64,000 nucleotides of DNA from Planctomycetota bacterium (GTDB lineage: Bacteria > Planctomycetota > Phycisphaerae > Sedimentisphaerales > Anaerobacaceae), in the NCBI GenBank assembly GCA_019456255.1, contig VRUG01000010.1:1-64000 (forward strand). Direction: 5' to 3'. The notes under the pieces are model-generated. The model made no database searches. It was not told the origin of the DNA and worked only from the letters and a program-made list of their open reading frames with translations. This document shows positions 44,783 through 53,681 of the stretch, in pieces (within the stretch, counting starts at the first letter, position 1; the number at the start of each line of letters is the position of its first letter). The translations under genes and the position numbers were made by a program.

Positions 44783-45628
44783 TCATTTCTTACAGTAGTC
44801 TATAAGTCTGGCTATCTCACTGCGAAGGTCCTTGCGGCTAACAATCATATCTATAAATCCGTGCTCAACAAGAAACTCTGCCCGCTGAAACCCTTCAGGA
44901 AGTTCAACTTTGATTGTCTCTGCTATCGTACGCGGGCCCGCAAAACCTATTAACGCTCCCGGTTCTGCTATCGTGACATCACCCAACATAGCAAAACTCG
45001 CTGTCACTCCGCCAGTCGTCGGGTCGGTCAACACTGATATAAATAACCCGCCCTGCTCGTCGTATTTGGCAAGCACCGCCGATGTCTTTGCCATCTGACC
45101 AAGCGAGATAACACCTTCATGCATCCGCGCCCCGCCTGAACAGCATATTACTACTAACGGCAGTTTCTCCGCCATTGCCAATTCAACCGACCGACAAAAT
45201 TTCTCGCCGACAACCGAACCCATCGAACCCATCAAAAAATTCGGCTCCATCGCACTAAGTACAATACCTCTGCCCTTGATAAAAGCCTTGCCGATACGTA
45301 TCGCTTCTTTGGCACCGCTTTTTTTCTCATCAGCTTTCAATCGCTTCTTGTAAGTTGTATCTCTGAATTTAAATTCAAGCCTGTCTTCGGTCGTTAACTC
45401 AGAAGACACTTCCTCAAAGGACCCCTCATCGACCAGCTGCTTGATACGAACATCAGCACTGATGCGAAAATGACAATTACACTCGGGGCAAACGTTGGAG
45501 TTCTCCTCAACATTTTTTCTATAGAGCATGTGCTCGCAGCCCGAACAGCGAACCCACAACCCCTCAGGCAAATCGAGCCGGGGCTTTAACGAAAATCCAT
45601 TCCATGTCTTTTTGGTTTTCTTGCTCAT
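44783..45628 (-). CDS. accD: Acetyl-CoA carboxylase carboxyltransferase subunit beta
   Basis: 281 aa. N-terminal zinc ribbon CSGCEHMLYRKNVEENSNVC..C, then crotonase-like carboxyltransferase core with VICCSGGARMHEGVISLGQM, SVLTDPTTGGVTASFAMLGD and GFAGPRTIAETI. Pairs with AccA to form malonyl-CoA for fatty-acid synthesis. Downstream of rpe by 66 bp. Confidence 0.95.
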   Translation of the reverse strand: MSKKTKKTWNGFSLKPRLDLPEGLWVRCSGCEHMLYRKNVEENSNVCPECNCHFRISADVRIKQLVDEGSFEEVSSELTTEDRLEFKFRDTTYKKRLKADEKKSGAKEAIRIGKAFIKGRGIVLSAMEPNFLMGSMGSVVGEKFCRSVELAMAEKLPLVVICCSGGARMHEGVISLGQMAKTSAVLAKYDEQGGLFISVLTDPTTGGVTASFAMLGDVTIAEPGALIGFAGPRTIAETIKVELPEGFQRAEFLVEHGFIDMIVSRKDLRSEIARLIDYCKK

Positions 45629-45694
45629 TACCTATACCACTTCCACAATCAAGTCATGGGACTCTACCAAAAAACCGAAAAATTCGCCAGTAAA

Positions 45695-46360
45695 TTAACC
45701 TGCCGCTTCAAGAATGGCCTTTATCGCTGCTGCGCGGTCCGGATTGGAAAATACCGCGTTACCGGCGACTAATGTATCTGCGCCCAACGAAGTGACAAGC
45801 CCGGCGGTTTCTACGCTTATTCCCCCATCAACCTGCACTCTAATATCGGGCCCGACAAGTTTGCGTATCTCGCCGATTTTTTCCGCAGCTTCGCCAATAA
45901 ACTTCTGACCGCTAAAGCCAGGATGTACCGTCATTACCAAAACCATATCGCAAAGTGACGCGACTTTCTCAATAGCTGAAACTTTAGTATCCGGATTCAG
46001 TGTTATACCCGCCCCGCATCCGAGTTCATGTATCTGCTCGATTACCTTTTCAGGTTCATCTGTCGCTTCAATATGAAACGTGATAACATCAGCGCCCGCC
46101 TTGACAAAACTCTCTACATACTTAGCAGGCTCTGAAATCATCAAGTGACAATCAAAACATAATTTACTCACCCCGCGAATCTTGGCAACAACCGGCGGAC
46201 CCATCGTTATATTAGGTACAAAGTGACCATCCATCACATCTATATGAGCTATCTTCACACCCGCTGATTCCAGCACAGACAACTCTTCACCAAGCCTCGC
46301 AAAATCCGCGCTTAATATAGATGGTGCTATCTCAATTGTCCCTGCCTTGGGCAACTTCAT
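45695..46360 (-). CDS. rpe: Ribulose-phosphate 3-epimerase
   Basis: 221 aa, SD AGGGG. TIM barrel with IAPSILSADFARLGEEL, HIDVMDGHFVPNITMGPPVV, FDCHLMISEP, VMTVHPGFSGQKFI and VDGGISVETAG. Interconverts ribulose-5-P and xylulose-5-P. 23 bp after pgk, so gap, pgk and rpe form a central-carbon group. Confidence 0.96.
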   Translation of the reverse strand: MKLPKAGTIEIAPSILSADFARLGEELSVLESAGVKIAHIDVMDGHFVPNITMGPPVVAKIRGVSKLCFDCHLMISEPAKYVESFVKAGADVITFHIEATDEPEKVIEQIHELGCGAGITLNPDTKVSAIEKVASLCDMVLVMTVHPGFSGQKFIGEAAEKIGEIRKLVGPDIRVQVDGGISVETAGLVTSLGADTLVAGNAVFSNPDRAAAIKAILEAAG

Positions 46361-46383
46361 TCTTCTAACCCCTGTTTTGTTTT

Positions 46384-47622
46384 CTACTTGTCATCAAGTA
46401 TCGCGAGACACTTGAACTTTTTACCTTCCAAAAATTCCAGCGACGCTCCGCCGCCAGTGGAAATATGACTTATCTTATCTTCAAGACCAAGCTTCTTAAC
46501 CGCACTTGCACTGTCACCACCGCCTACCACACTGCGACCGCCCTGCTCGGTAGCTTTGGCTACTGCTAGCGCAACTGCTTTGGTGCCCTCATCAAAAGGC
46601 TCAAGCTCAAAAGCACCCATCGGGCCGTTCCAGACTATTGTTTTCGCCCCTTCGAGCTTCTCTACGAAAAGCTTTCTCGTCTCAGGACCAATGTCGAACC
46701 CTTCCCAGCCATCTTCAATGTCACCGGTGACAACTTTGTTTTCGGCGCCAGCTTTAAACTCTTTAGCAATAACAGTATCAACTGGCAAAACTATCTCACA
46801 ACCTGCCTCTTTCGCATGCTCAAGAAGTTCAGTAGCATTATCAAGAAAATCATCTTCGCAAAGGCTCTTGCCAATCTTCTGCCCGTTGGCCTTAAAAAAC
46901 GTATAAGCCATCGCCCCGCCAATCAAAATTATATCAACCTTAGCGATAAGATTTTCAATCACCTTTAATTTATCCGAAACCTTCGCGCCGCCCAATATCG
47001 CAACAAAAGGTTTTTTAGGATTATTTACCGTCCCGCCAAGAAATTTCAGCTCCTTGCCAATTAGAAAACCTATCGCACGCTCTTTGCCCTCCATCAGCAA
47101 AGGCACCGTATACATCGACGCATTGTCACGATGCGCCGTCCCAAAAGCATCATCAACATACGCATCCGCCAATGCCCCTATCTGCCTGGCAAAATCATCT
47201 TTCGCCTCGCGAAGCTGAGTGTCCTCCTTAGCAGCTTTGTCCTTGATTGTCTCTTCCTTGTGAAAACGAAGGTTCTCAAGAAGCATTACATCCCCGGCTT
47301 TCAAACCCGCCGCCTTTGCCACTACTTCCTCACCAATACAGTCATCTGCAAAAATAATCTCCTTATCCAAAAGCTCACCCAATCGTTTCGCCACCGGAGC
47401 AAGACTAAGCTTATCATCTCTCCTGCCCTTGGGCCTGCCGAGATGACTCATCAATATCACAGCCCCGCCATCGTCAAGAAGCTTATTTATCGTTGGCAAC
47501 ACCTTAACTATACGGTCATCGCTGGTAATATTGCAACCGTCGTCAAGCGGTACGTTAAAATCACAACGCACCAAAACCTTCTTACCGCTCACGTTGATAT
47601 CTGCAACAGTTCTCTTAGCCAT
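46384..47622 (-). CDS. pgk: Phosphoglycerate kinase
   Basis: 412 aa, SD AGAGGTGA. KKVLVRCDFNVPLDDG, ILMSHLGRPKGRRDDKLSLA, LLENLRFHKEE, AFGTAHRDNASM, ILGGAKVSDKL, VWNGPMGAFE and GGGDSASAVKK. Standard glycolytic/gluconeogenic enzyme. It begins only about 30 nt after a strong terminator that follows gap. Confidence 0.97.
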   Translation of the reverse strand: MAKRTVADINVSGKKVLVRCDFNVPLDDGCNITSDDRIVKVLPTINKLLDDGGAVILMSHLGRPKGRRDDKLSLAPVAKRLGELLDKEIIFADDCIGEEVVAKAAGLKAGDVMLLENLRFHKEETIKDKAAKEDTQLREAKDDFARQIGALADAYVDDAFGTAHRDNASMYTVPLLMEGKERAIGFLIGKELKFLGGTVNNPKKPFVAILGGAKVSDKLKVIENLIAKVDIILIGGAMAYTFFKANGQKIGKSLCEDDFLDNATELLEHAKEAGCEIVLPVDTVIAKEFKAGAENKVVTGDIEDGWEGFDIGPETRKLFVEKLEGAKTIVWNGPMGAFELEPFDEGTKAVALAVAKATEQGGRSVVGGGDSASAVKKLGLEDKISHISTGGGASLEFLEGKKFKCLAILDDK

Positions 47623-47652
47623 ACTCTTTCACCTCTTCTTAAAATCAGTATC

Positions 47653-47691
47653 AAAAAAAAATCGGGCCTGCTCTTTTTACGAACAGGCCCG
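47653..47691 (-). terminator. Rho-independent terminator of gap, directly upstream of pgk
   Basis: The minus strand reads CGGGCCTG - loop - CAGGCCCG then A and eight T (arms 47684-47691 and 47663-47670). It lies between gap and pgk, leaving about 30 nt for the pgk leader. Confidence 0.85.
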
Positions 47692-47703
47692 TTAAAAACC
47701 ATA

Positions 47704-48717
47704 TTACATCTTAGAAAGCTTTTCCATAATATCAACAGTGCGGTTTGAATAGCCCCATTCGTTGTCGTACCAGCTGACAATCTTTACCGTCTTGCCAAGG
47801 ACCATCGTGCAAAGTGAATCGAAAATACTCGATGCAGGATTGCCAATAATGTCACTACTTACGATTGGCTCATCGGTATAAGCTAAAATACCTTTAAGAG
47901 CGCCTTCCGATGCCGACTTGATAGCTGCATTAACCTCGTCAACTGTCGCTTCCTTGCCGAGTTCAGCAACCAGATCAACACAACTGCCGTTCGCTACCGG
48001 AACCCTAAGTGCGAATCCGTCTAACTTGCCGTTAAGCTCAGGAATAACTTTGCCAACAGCTTTAGCGGCACCTGTAGTTGTCGGAATAATATTCATAGCT
48101 GCCGCACGGCTTCGACGCATATCAGTATGAATCATGTCCGCTACATTCTGGTCATTAGTGTAAGCGTGAACCGTTGTCATAAAACCCTTTACCAAACCAA
48201 AGGTATCATTCAAAACCTTAGCAACCGGTGCAAGACAATTCGTCGTACAGCTTGCATTTGAAACGCAATTCTTGTCAGCTGTCAATGTATCATCGTTAAC
48301 ACCCAAAACTATTGTCGCATCAATATCATCCTTCGCAGGAACCGTCAGGACAACCTTCTTTGCCCCTGCCTTGATGTGGTCGCCATAACCGCCCTTAGCT
48401 GATTCCTTCTCACGGAAAATACCAGTCGATTCAACAACAATATCAACACCCATATCTTTCCAAGGCAACTCCGCAGGATTACGAACAGCCAAAACCTTGA
48501 TGCTCTTGCCGTTGATAACAAGCTCATCGCCCTTGACTTCAACGCTGCCGTCCCAATTGCCCATTATCGTATCATACTTGAATAGATGAGCCAGACTCTT
48601 GGCATCTGCCAGGTCATTGATCGCTACCAATTCCAGTTCGCCGCCTCTGCTAAGCAGGATCCTTGCCACTGCTCTGCCGATTCGCCCAAAACCATTTATT
48701 CCAACCTTTGTCGCCAT
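47704..48717 (-). CDS. gap: Glyceraldehyde-3-phosphate dehydrogenase, type I
   Basis: 337 aa, SD AAGGAG. NAD-binding [19 protein letters not shown], catalytic Cys in [47 protein letters not shown], and [11 protein letters not shown]. Asp in AINDLADA fits NAD preference. Full length. Confidence 0.97.
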   Translation of the reverse strand: MATKVGINGFGRIGRAVARILLSRGGELELVAINDLADAKSLAHLFKYDTIMGNWDGSVEVKGDELVINGKSIKVLAVRNPAELPWKDMGVDIVVESTGIFREKESAKGGYGDHIKAGAKKVVLTVPAKDDIDATIVLGVNDDTLTADKNCVSNASCTTNCLAPVAKVLNDTFGLVKGFMTTVHAYTNDQNVADMIHTDMRRSRAAAMNIIPTTTGAAKAVGKVIPELNGKLDGFALRVPVANGSCVDLVAELGKEATVDEVNAAIKSASEGALKGILAYTDEPIVSSDIIGNPASSIFDSLCTMVLGKTVKIVSWYDNEWGYSNRTVDIMEKLSKM

Positions 48718-48840
48718 CTAAATTCTCCTTCTTACTCTAAAATAAGGGTTTCTAAATCGAATTAACTATCCCAACTACGAATGAACCGAAAAGTCTAACA
48801 CATCCGCTCATGCTCTACAAGAAATTATTAAACAATTAAC

Positions 48841-50277
48841 CTAAACCTCGCTTTTCCGCCCCAAAAACCGCAATTCCAGGACTTTTTCCGTCCCCTGCCC
48901 CACCTTTGTCAATTCACTCACCCGCACCGGGCAAACCCAGATTATTTTTTCGCTGTCACATACCACCACCGTTTTTCTCCGCAACTCCTGCCCTACCCGC
49001 TGAGCGGTCAAAAACTTACCGACCTTCTTCTCAGCCTCAAAACCAAACGGCACAAACCTGTCACCATCTTCTCTGCCACGAACCTCCAAAGGCAATTTCA
49101 ATTTAGCTAAATCAAACCACTCAACAAAATTTGTTTTTTGCGATTTGAATTTTTCAATATCACTTTCTTTTCCATCCAAAATACTCGCTTCAATCAAACA
49201 CTCCCCAAATCCCGTTCGACCAGGAACCTCAATTGTCACGCTCTCGCATTTCACACTCTTTGGCTGCCCACCTTTAGAAAAAACAAGCTCGCCGTATGCG
49301 TATTCAGCGACAAACCCGCCCGGCAACTCAATCTTCTTACCGCTCTTACCTTTTTTCGCCAATGCCAACACCATCTCATAATGCTCCTGCGTAATGTCCC
49401 TCTCACCGCACTTTAAAAACTCCAGACTGCGCCTAATCAACTCAACCTGCACCGCCGGATGCTGATTCGCAACCAACTCAAATTTCAGCTTCACCCTATC
49501 GGATTGACAGTCAGCCGCCCGGCCCCAGATATCTTCCACGCATCGGCAAACCAAACTGTAAAACCCCCGCGCAGACCGTGACAATTCTAACAATTGCTTT
49601 TCAAGCGGGGTGTCACTTTCCTTTTGCATCTGCGGCAGCAATTTATGACGAATAAAATTACGCTTGTAACTATAATCTTTATTTGTCCTGTCCTCTCGCC
49701 ACCCAAGCCCCTGCTCATTCAAATACTCAATAATTTCACTTCGGCTAACTTCAAGTATAGGCCGAACAAATCTGATACCATCCACCGCTTCTCTTACAGG
49801 CCAAATGCCCCCCAATCCGCGAATCCCCGTCCCGCGAACAAATCGATGAACAACAGTCTCTGCATTGTCACCGCCATGATGCGCAGTCGCGATAACTTTG
49901 CAATCATTGCCTTTGGCGATATCAAGCAAACCTGCAATCCTAAGCTGCCGACCTGCTGTCTCAATCGACAACTTATTCTCCTCTGAAAACCTGCGAACAT
50001 CAAAACTTCTCACCACTACCTCGACACCAAGCTTGCCTCCCAACTCAACAACAAATCTTTCATCGCCGTCACTTTCGACGCCTCTTAACTGATGATTAAA
50101 ATGCACCGCAAGCAACTCCCCATTGAAAACCCCCTTCATTTTGAGCCTGCACATCACATGCAATAACGCCGTAGAATCAGCCCCGCCCGATACCGCAAGC
50201 AAAACCTTTTCGTCCAATCCAAAAAGCTCTTCGGATTTGATAAAGCTTAACACCTTTTTTTCAAATTCAAGTGTCAT
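48841..50277 (-). CDS. tilS: tRNA(Ile)-lysidine synthetase
   Basis: About 478 aa from ATG 50277; TTG at 50283 is the only alternative upstream. PP-loop AVSGGADSTALLHVMCRLK, VHFNHQLRGVESDGDERFV, ATAHHGGDNAETVVHRFVRG, WREDRTNKDYSYKRNFIRH, C-terminal TilS domains with GREDGDRFVPFG. Adds lysine to C34 of tRNA-Ile(CAU). The ATG lies 8 nt after the T tract of a terminator, leaving almost no room for a ribosome site. Confidence 0.92.
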   Translation of the reverse strand: MTLEFEKKVLSFIKSEELFGLDEKVLLAVSGGADSTALLHVMCRLKMKGVFNGELLAVHFNHQLRGVESDGDERFVVELGGKLGVEVVVRSFDVRRFSEENKLSIETAGRQLRIAGLLDIAKGNDCKVIATAHHGGDNAETVVHRFVRGTGIRGLGGIWPVREAVDGIRFVRPILEVSRSEIIEYLNEQGLGWREDRTNKDYSYKRNFIRHKLLPQMQKESDTPLEKQLLELSRSARGFYSLVCRCVEDIWGRAADCQSDRVKLKFELVANQHPAVQVELIRRSLEFLKCGERDITQEHYEMVLALAKKGKSGKKIELPGGFVAEYAYGELVFSKGGQPKSVKCESVTIEVPGRTGFGECLIEASILDGKESDIEKFKSQKTNFVEWFDLAKLKLPLEVRGREDGDRFVPFGFEAEKKVGKFLTAQRVGQELRRKTVVVCDSEKIIWVCPVRVSELTKVGQGTEKVLELRFLGRKSEV

Positions 50278-50285
50278 CTGCAAAT

Positions 50286-50317
50286 AAAAAACGGGCCTGA
50301 CCTAAATGCCAGACCCG
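50286..50317 (-). terminator. Rho-independent terminator of the TPR lipoprotein gene, abutting tilS
   Basis: The minus strand reads CGGGTCTG - GCATTTAGGT - CAGGCCCG followed by six T, ending 8 nt before the tilS ATG. Arms 50310-50317 and 50292-50299 with one G-T pair. Confidence 0.8.
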
Positions 50318-50355
50318 AATACTCTCCATAATGAAATACTAAATTAATCAGACAA

Positions 50356-51120
50356 CTACTCCAAAGTTTCATGGCTTTGAGTCATCATACTGATTCGTTC
50401 CTTCGCAAAATCAACATAACGCTGACCCAATGCTCCGCGGTCAACTATATCCTGATAAAGCTCCAACGCCTCACTACGACGTGACAGGTATTGGTCCAGA
50501 ATAAATGCCGCCCGGAACTTGGCAGGATTTTCAGTCTCAGGGTCCCACTGATACGCCCGTTGATAATACAATACCGCTATCGTATAGTCCTTGAAATACT
50601 CACATATCCCACCGGCACGAAAAGCACAATCATCTATCTTATCACTCGTTGGATACTCACGTATGAACCCGTTATACTTAGCCAATGCCTGACGCAAAAG
50701 ATCCTCGTTATAAATAACTAAAAGCGCCTTGGCTTGATTTTCAATCTTAACAATATCAAGATATTTATAAGTCGCCAACTCTATCGATTCGTTCGCCCGC
50801 AAATCCGGTCCTGCCACTATCGCGTCGATTATATAATTATATCGAATCACCTTATCGAAACTCGCCAGCTCATTCATTGTCCAGCCAAGCTTCATACTGT
50901 TGCCCGCATTTTCATAATGAGCCATCAACGATTCAAGAACCTGACGATATTCTCTGCGACTAACCACAACCTGCTCTACCAAATCTGCTTCACTGCTTTT
51001 GATCACACTCACCTCGACCGGTGCGATTTTAAGCTGAGACGCCCCGCTGTCGATGTTGTAACACCCGCTTAATACTAAAGCTGATACGATGAGAAGCGAT
51101 GCCAGAATCATCCTTGCCAT
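50356..51120 (-). CDS. TPR-containing lipoprotein
   Basis: 254 aa, SD AAAGGAG. Lipoprotein signal ending ALVLSGC. Helical repeats from about 120 on: LLRQALAKYNGFIREYPTSD, DDCAFRAGGICEYFKDYTIA, VLYYQRAYQWDPETENPAKF, the pattern of tetratricopeptide repeats of BamD/YbgF type. Probably an envelope assembly or scaffold factor. Unrelated in function to tilS downstream, from which a terminator separates it. Confidence 0.8.
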   Translation of the reverse strand: MARMILASLLIVSALVLSGCYNIDSGASQLKIAPVEVSVIKSSEADLVEQVVVSRREYRQVLESLMAHYENAGNSMKLGWTMNELASFDKVIRYNYIIDAIVAGPDLRANESIELATYKYLDIVKIENQAKALLVIYNEDLLRQALAKYNGFIREYPTSDKIDDCAFRAGGICEYFKDYTIAVLYYQRAYQWDPETENPAKFRAAFILDQYLSRRSEALELYQDIVDRGALGQRYVDFAKERISMMTQSHETLE

Positions 51121-51211
51121 TTTAAATCTCCTTTTAATTTTTGCCCCTGTTCAGAATGTAAGTTAAACCCATTGCCCCGCCCAGTCAAGAACAAACTAAA
51201 CAAAAAAATCA

Positions 51212-51235
51212 CCTGTCCTGAGCGTAGCCGAAGGG
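51212..51235. repeat. Extragenic word CCTGTCCTGAGCG...CCGAAGGG
   Basis: Lies in the 159-bp gap between murG and the lipoprotein gene. A variant (CCTGTCCTACGTAGC...GCGAAGGAGG) occurs at 57665-57696. Similar short words recur in intergenic DNA of many bacteria; no function assigned. Confidence 0.4.
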
Positions 51236-51279
51236 CCCTTTTAGCCCGCCAGCTGCCGCCCCAACCCCGGCCCCTCGAA

Positions 51280-52389
51280 TTATTCTATTTCCAAAAGCCT
51301 TTTCGCTATTTTCTCCGCTGCCCCTTTGCCGGCAACTAACTTACACGCCTCCGCCATCTCCGCCCGCCTATCACCATCCTTCAATAAGGCCTCCAACTCT
51401 TCCCAGAGCCATTCCCGCCTCTCTTTCTCATCCGGCAAATCATCCACCACTACCGCCGCACCGGCCTCTACCAGCTTCTCAGCGTTAAAATACTGCTGCC
51501 TGTCCTTGTGATGAGGATAAGGCATACATATACTCGCCACGCCCGCCGCCGCATATTCTGCTACACTACCGGCACCGCTTCTGCCTATTACCAAATCCGC
51601 ACCCGCCAAAAGTGACGCCATATCATCATAATAATCCAGCACCGCTGCACCAATTTTCGCGTCGCTGTATCGAGCCTTAACATCATCAAAATTATTTTCA
51701 CCAGTTATATGCACAATCTGCCACTGCCCCGCATAACCATCCAACTCACCCAATAGCGAACACACCGTCTCATTAATACTTACCGACCCGCTCGAAGCCC
51801 CGGTAACAACCAATGTCTTTTTGTCACTGTCAAGTCCAAGCTCATCCTTAGCTTTATTCCCATCAGCCTGAGCAAAACCATCTCTAAGAGGAAAGCCTAA
51901 CACATTAACTTTCACACCGCTGCGATTAAAGTATTGCTCGCTCTCGGCGAATTGAACAAAAACCTCATCCGCCCATCGCTTTATTAATCTGTTCGCCCTG
52001 CCCGGCCTGACATCAACATTCAACAACTTAACCTCGGCGCCCAACTTGTGCCCAACCAGACAAACCGGTGCCGCAACATATCCGCCTACACCAATCACAA
52101 CCGCATTGTCACTTGCTGCTATCTTCTCCTTTGCAAGCTTACAGCTTTTCAAAAATAAGCCGTAAAACTTAAACAACTTATCAGGACGAAACGAAAAACC
52201 AACCGCAGGAAGCAATGTATAATCAAAATTCGTCCCGGAAAGAATTTTACTGTCAATAACCCGCGTGCTTACAAAAAAATGAATCTTAGCTTCAGGCTCT
52301 AACTTAACTATCTGTTCAGCAATCGCTATCGCTGGATAAATATGTCCGCCCGTCCCCCCGCCTGCAAAGAAATAACTTTTGCTACTCAT
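51280..52389 (-). CDS. murG: UDP-GlcNAc--undecaprenyl-PP-MurNAc-pentapeptide GlcNAc transferase
   Basis: 369 aa. GT28 fold with GGGTGGHIYPAIAIAEQI, VIGVGGYVAAPVCLVGHKLG, VTGASSGSVSINETV, VIGRSGAGSVAEYAAAGVAS and PYPHHKDRQQYFNAEKL. Makes lipid II at the inner face of the membrane. Overlaps ftsW by 8 bp, the usual dcw-cluster pairing. Evidence that this organism has the late peptidoglycan pathway. Confidence 0.95.
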   Translation of the reverse strand: MSSKSYFFAGGGTGGHIYPAIAIAEQIVKLEPEAKIHFFVSTRVIDSKILSGTNFDYTLLPAVGFSFRPDKLFKFYGLFLKSCKLAKEKIAASDNAVVIGVGGYVAAPVCLVGHKLGAEVKLLNVDVRPGRANRLIKRWADEVFVQFAESEQYFNRSGVKVNVLGFPLRDGFAQADGNKAKDELGLDSDKKTLVVTGASSGSVSINETVCSLLGELDGYAGQWQIVHITGENNFDDVKARYSDAKIGAAVLDYYDDMASLLAGADLVIGRSGAGSVAEYAAAGVASICMPYPHHKDRQQYFNAEKLVEAGAAVVVDDLPDEKERREWLWEELEALLKDGDRRAEMAEACKLVAGKGAAEKIAKRLLEIE

Positions 52390-53548
52390 ACAATCTCTCC
52401 GTCAAATCCTGCTTATCTGTCTGCCTGGCAATATTAACCAGCACGCCAACTGCCGCTGCGCTTAAAAGCATACTCGTTCCGCCTGCACTTACAAACGGCA
52501 ACGGTATCCCTTTCGTCGGCAGCACCACTGTCACCACGCCGATATTTATCGCTGCCTGAATCCCTATTGACAAAACAATACCAGCTGCTAACAGCTTACC
52601 AAATTTGTCCTCGCATCGCGAAACAACCATCATACCAAGCCAAACAAAACAAATAAACAAAACTATCACAGTGCACGTCCCAACAAATCCAAGCTCTTCA
52701 CCAACTATCGCAAAAATAAAATCCGTCGTATCTTCGGGCAGGTGACCATACTTGCTTATCCCGCCGCCCAAACCCTTACCCAAAAATCCGCCAGAACCTA
52801 ATGCTACCAAGGACTGACTCGCCTGGTAAGATGACGAACCCGCCCAACTCTCAGGGTCCAAAAACGCCCTGATACGTTGAATACGGGTCGGTGACTTGAG
52901 TATCGCCGCCAAAAATGCCAAAAACGCAAATGGCATCGGAGTTAATATGTGCCAAAACTTCACGCCCCCTATCAAAAGCACTAAAAATGAAAGCAATGCC
53001 ACAAAACCTGCCGTCCCAAAATCCTCGATTATTATCAGCCCAGCCACCAAGCCGACCAAGGCACATACCGGAGCAAACCGCTTCCAGTACAACCTCAAAG
53101 TGTATTTGAATTTTACACAAAAGCCCGCCAAAAAAATTATCGTCACCCACTTCGCAAGCTCCGAAGGCTGAAAACTTATCCGCGCAGGACCAACGGCAAT
53201 ACGTATCCAACGTCTCGCCCGATTTATCTCCGTACCAATACCAGGTATCAAAACCGCTATCAAAAGTAATACGCTGAAGATAAGCAGATAAACCACAGGC
53301 GATTTCCAAAAACTCTCACCGATTCTCAATCTCCGATAATCTATCAGCGACACAAAATATAAAATCAGCACCGCCAACGGAAAAAATAATATCTGACGCA
53401 AGCCAGGATATTCATAAAACCTGTGAAACTCAATGTCTCTGCTGATATTGGCGCTGGCGGAAAAAACAAAAACCGTCCCCAATGACATCAAAACAACTAC
53501 GACCATGACCAAAGACTCTGATGACAAGTTGTTTTTTACCGATTTCAA
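52382..53548 (-). CDS. ftsW: Lipid II polymerase / cell-division protein FtsW
   Basis: 388 aa, apparently starting at TTG 53548 (LKSVKNNLSSES read as Met); the next ATG would cut into TM1. SEDS family with about ten TM segments: VFVFSASANIS after TM1, RWIRIAVGPARISFQPSELAKW, LIIIEDFGTAGF, GGGISKYGHLPEDTTDFIFA (the Lys/Asp-rich loop), and TKGIPLPFVSAGGTSML. Septal glycan polymerisation. Could be RodA by sequence, but the overlap with murG favours FtsW. Confidence 0.92.
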   Translation of the reverse strand: MKSVKNNLSSESLVMVVVVLMSLGTVFVFSASANISRDIEFHRFYEYPGLRQILFFPLAVLILYFVSLIDYRRLRIGESFWKSPVVYLLIFSVLLLIAVLIPGIGTEINRARRWIRIAVGPARISFQPSELAKWVTIIFLAGFCVKFKYTLRLYWKRFAPVCALVGLVAGLIIIEDFGTAGFVALLSFLVLLIGGVKFWHILTPMPFAFLAFLAAILKSPTRIQRIRAFLDPESWAGSSSYQASQSLVALGSGGFLGKGLGGGISKYGHLPEDTTDFIFAIVGEELGFVGTCTVIVLFICFVWLGMMVVSRCEDKFGKLLAAGIVLSIGIQAAINIGVVTVVLPTKGIPLPFVSAGGTSMLLSAAAVGVLVNIARQTDKQDLTERLYE

Positions 53549-53681
53549 TATAACTCACATAACATAATAGGAAATTAGAAAAATGATTATTGCTTTAAAT
53601 GTATTTTCGGCTCATAACCGCAAATTTCAAGAGGAAATTAATAATGCTCAGTGCCCGCCCCCATGAGTGAAAAACTGCATA

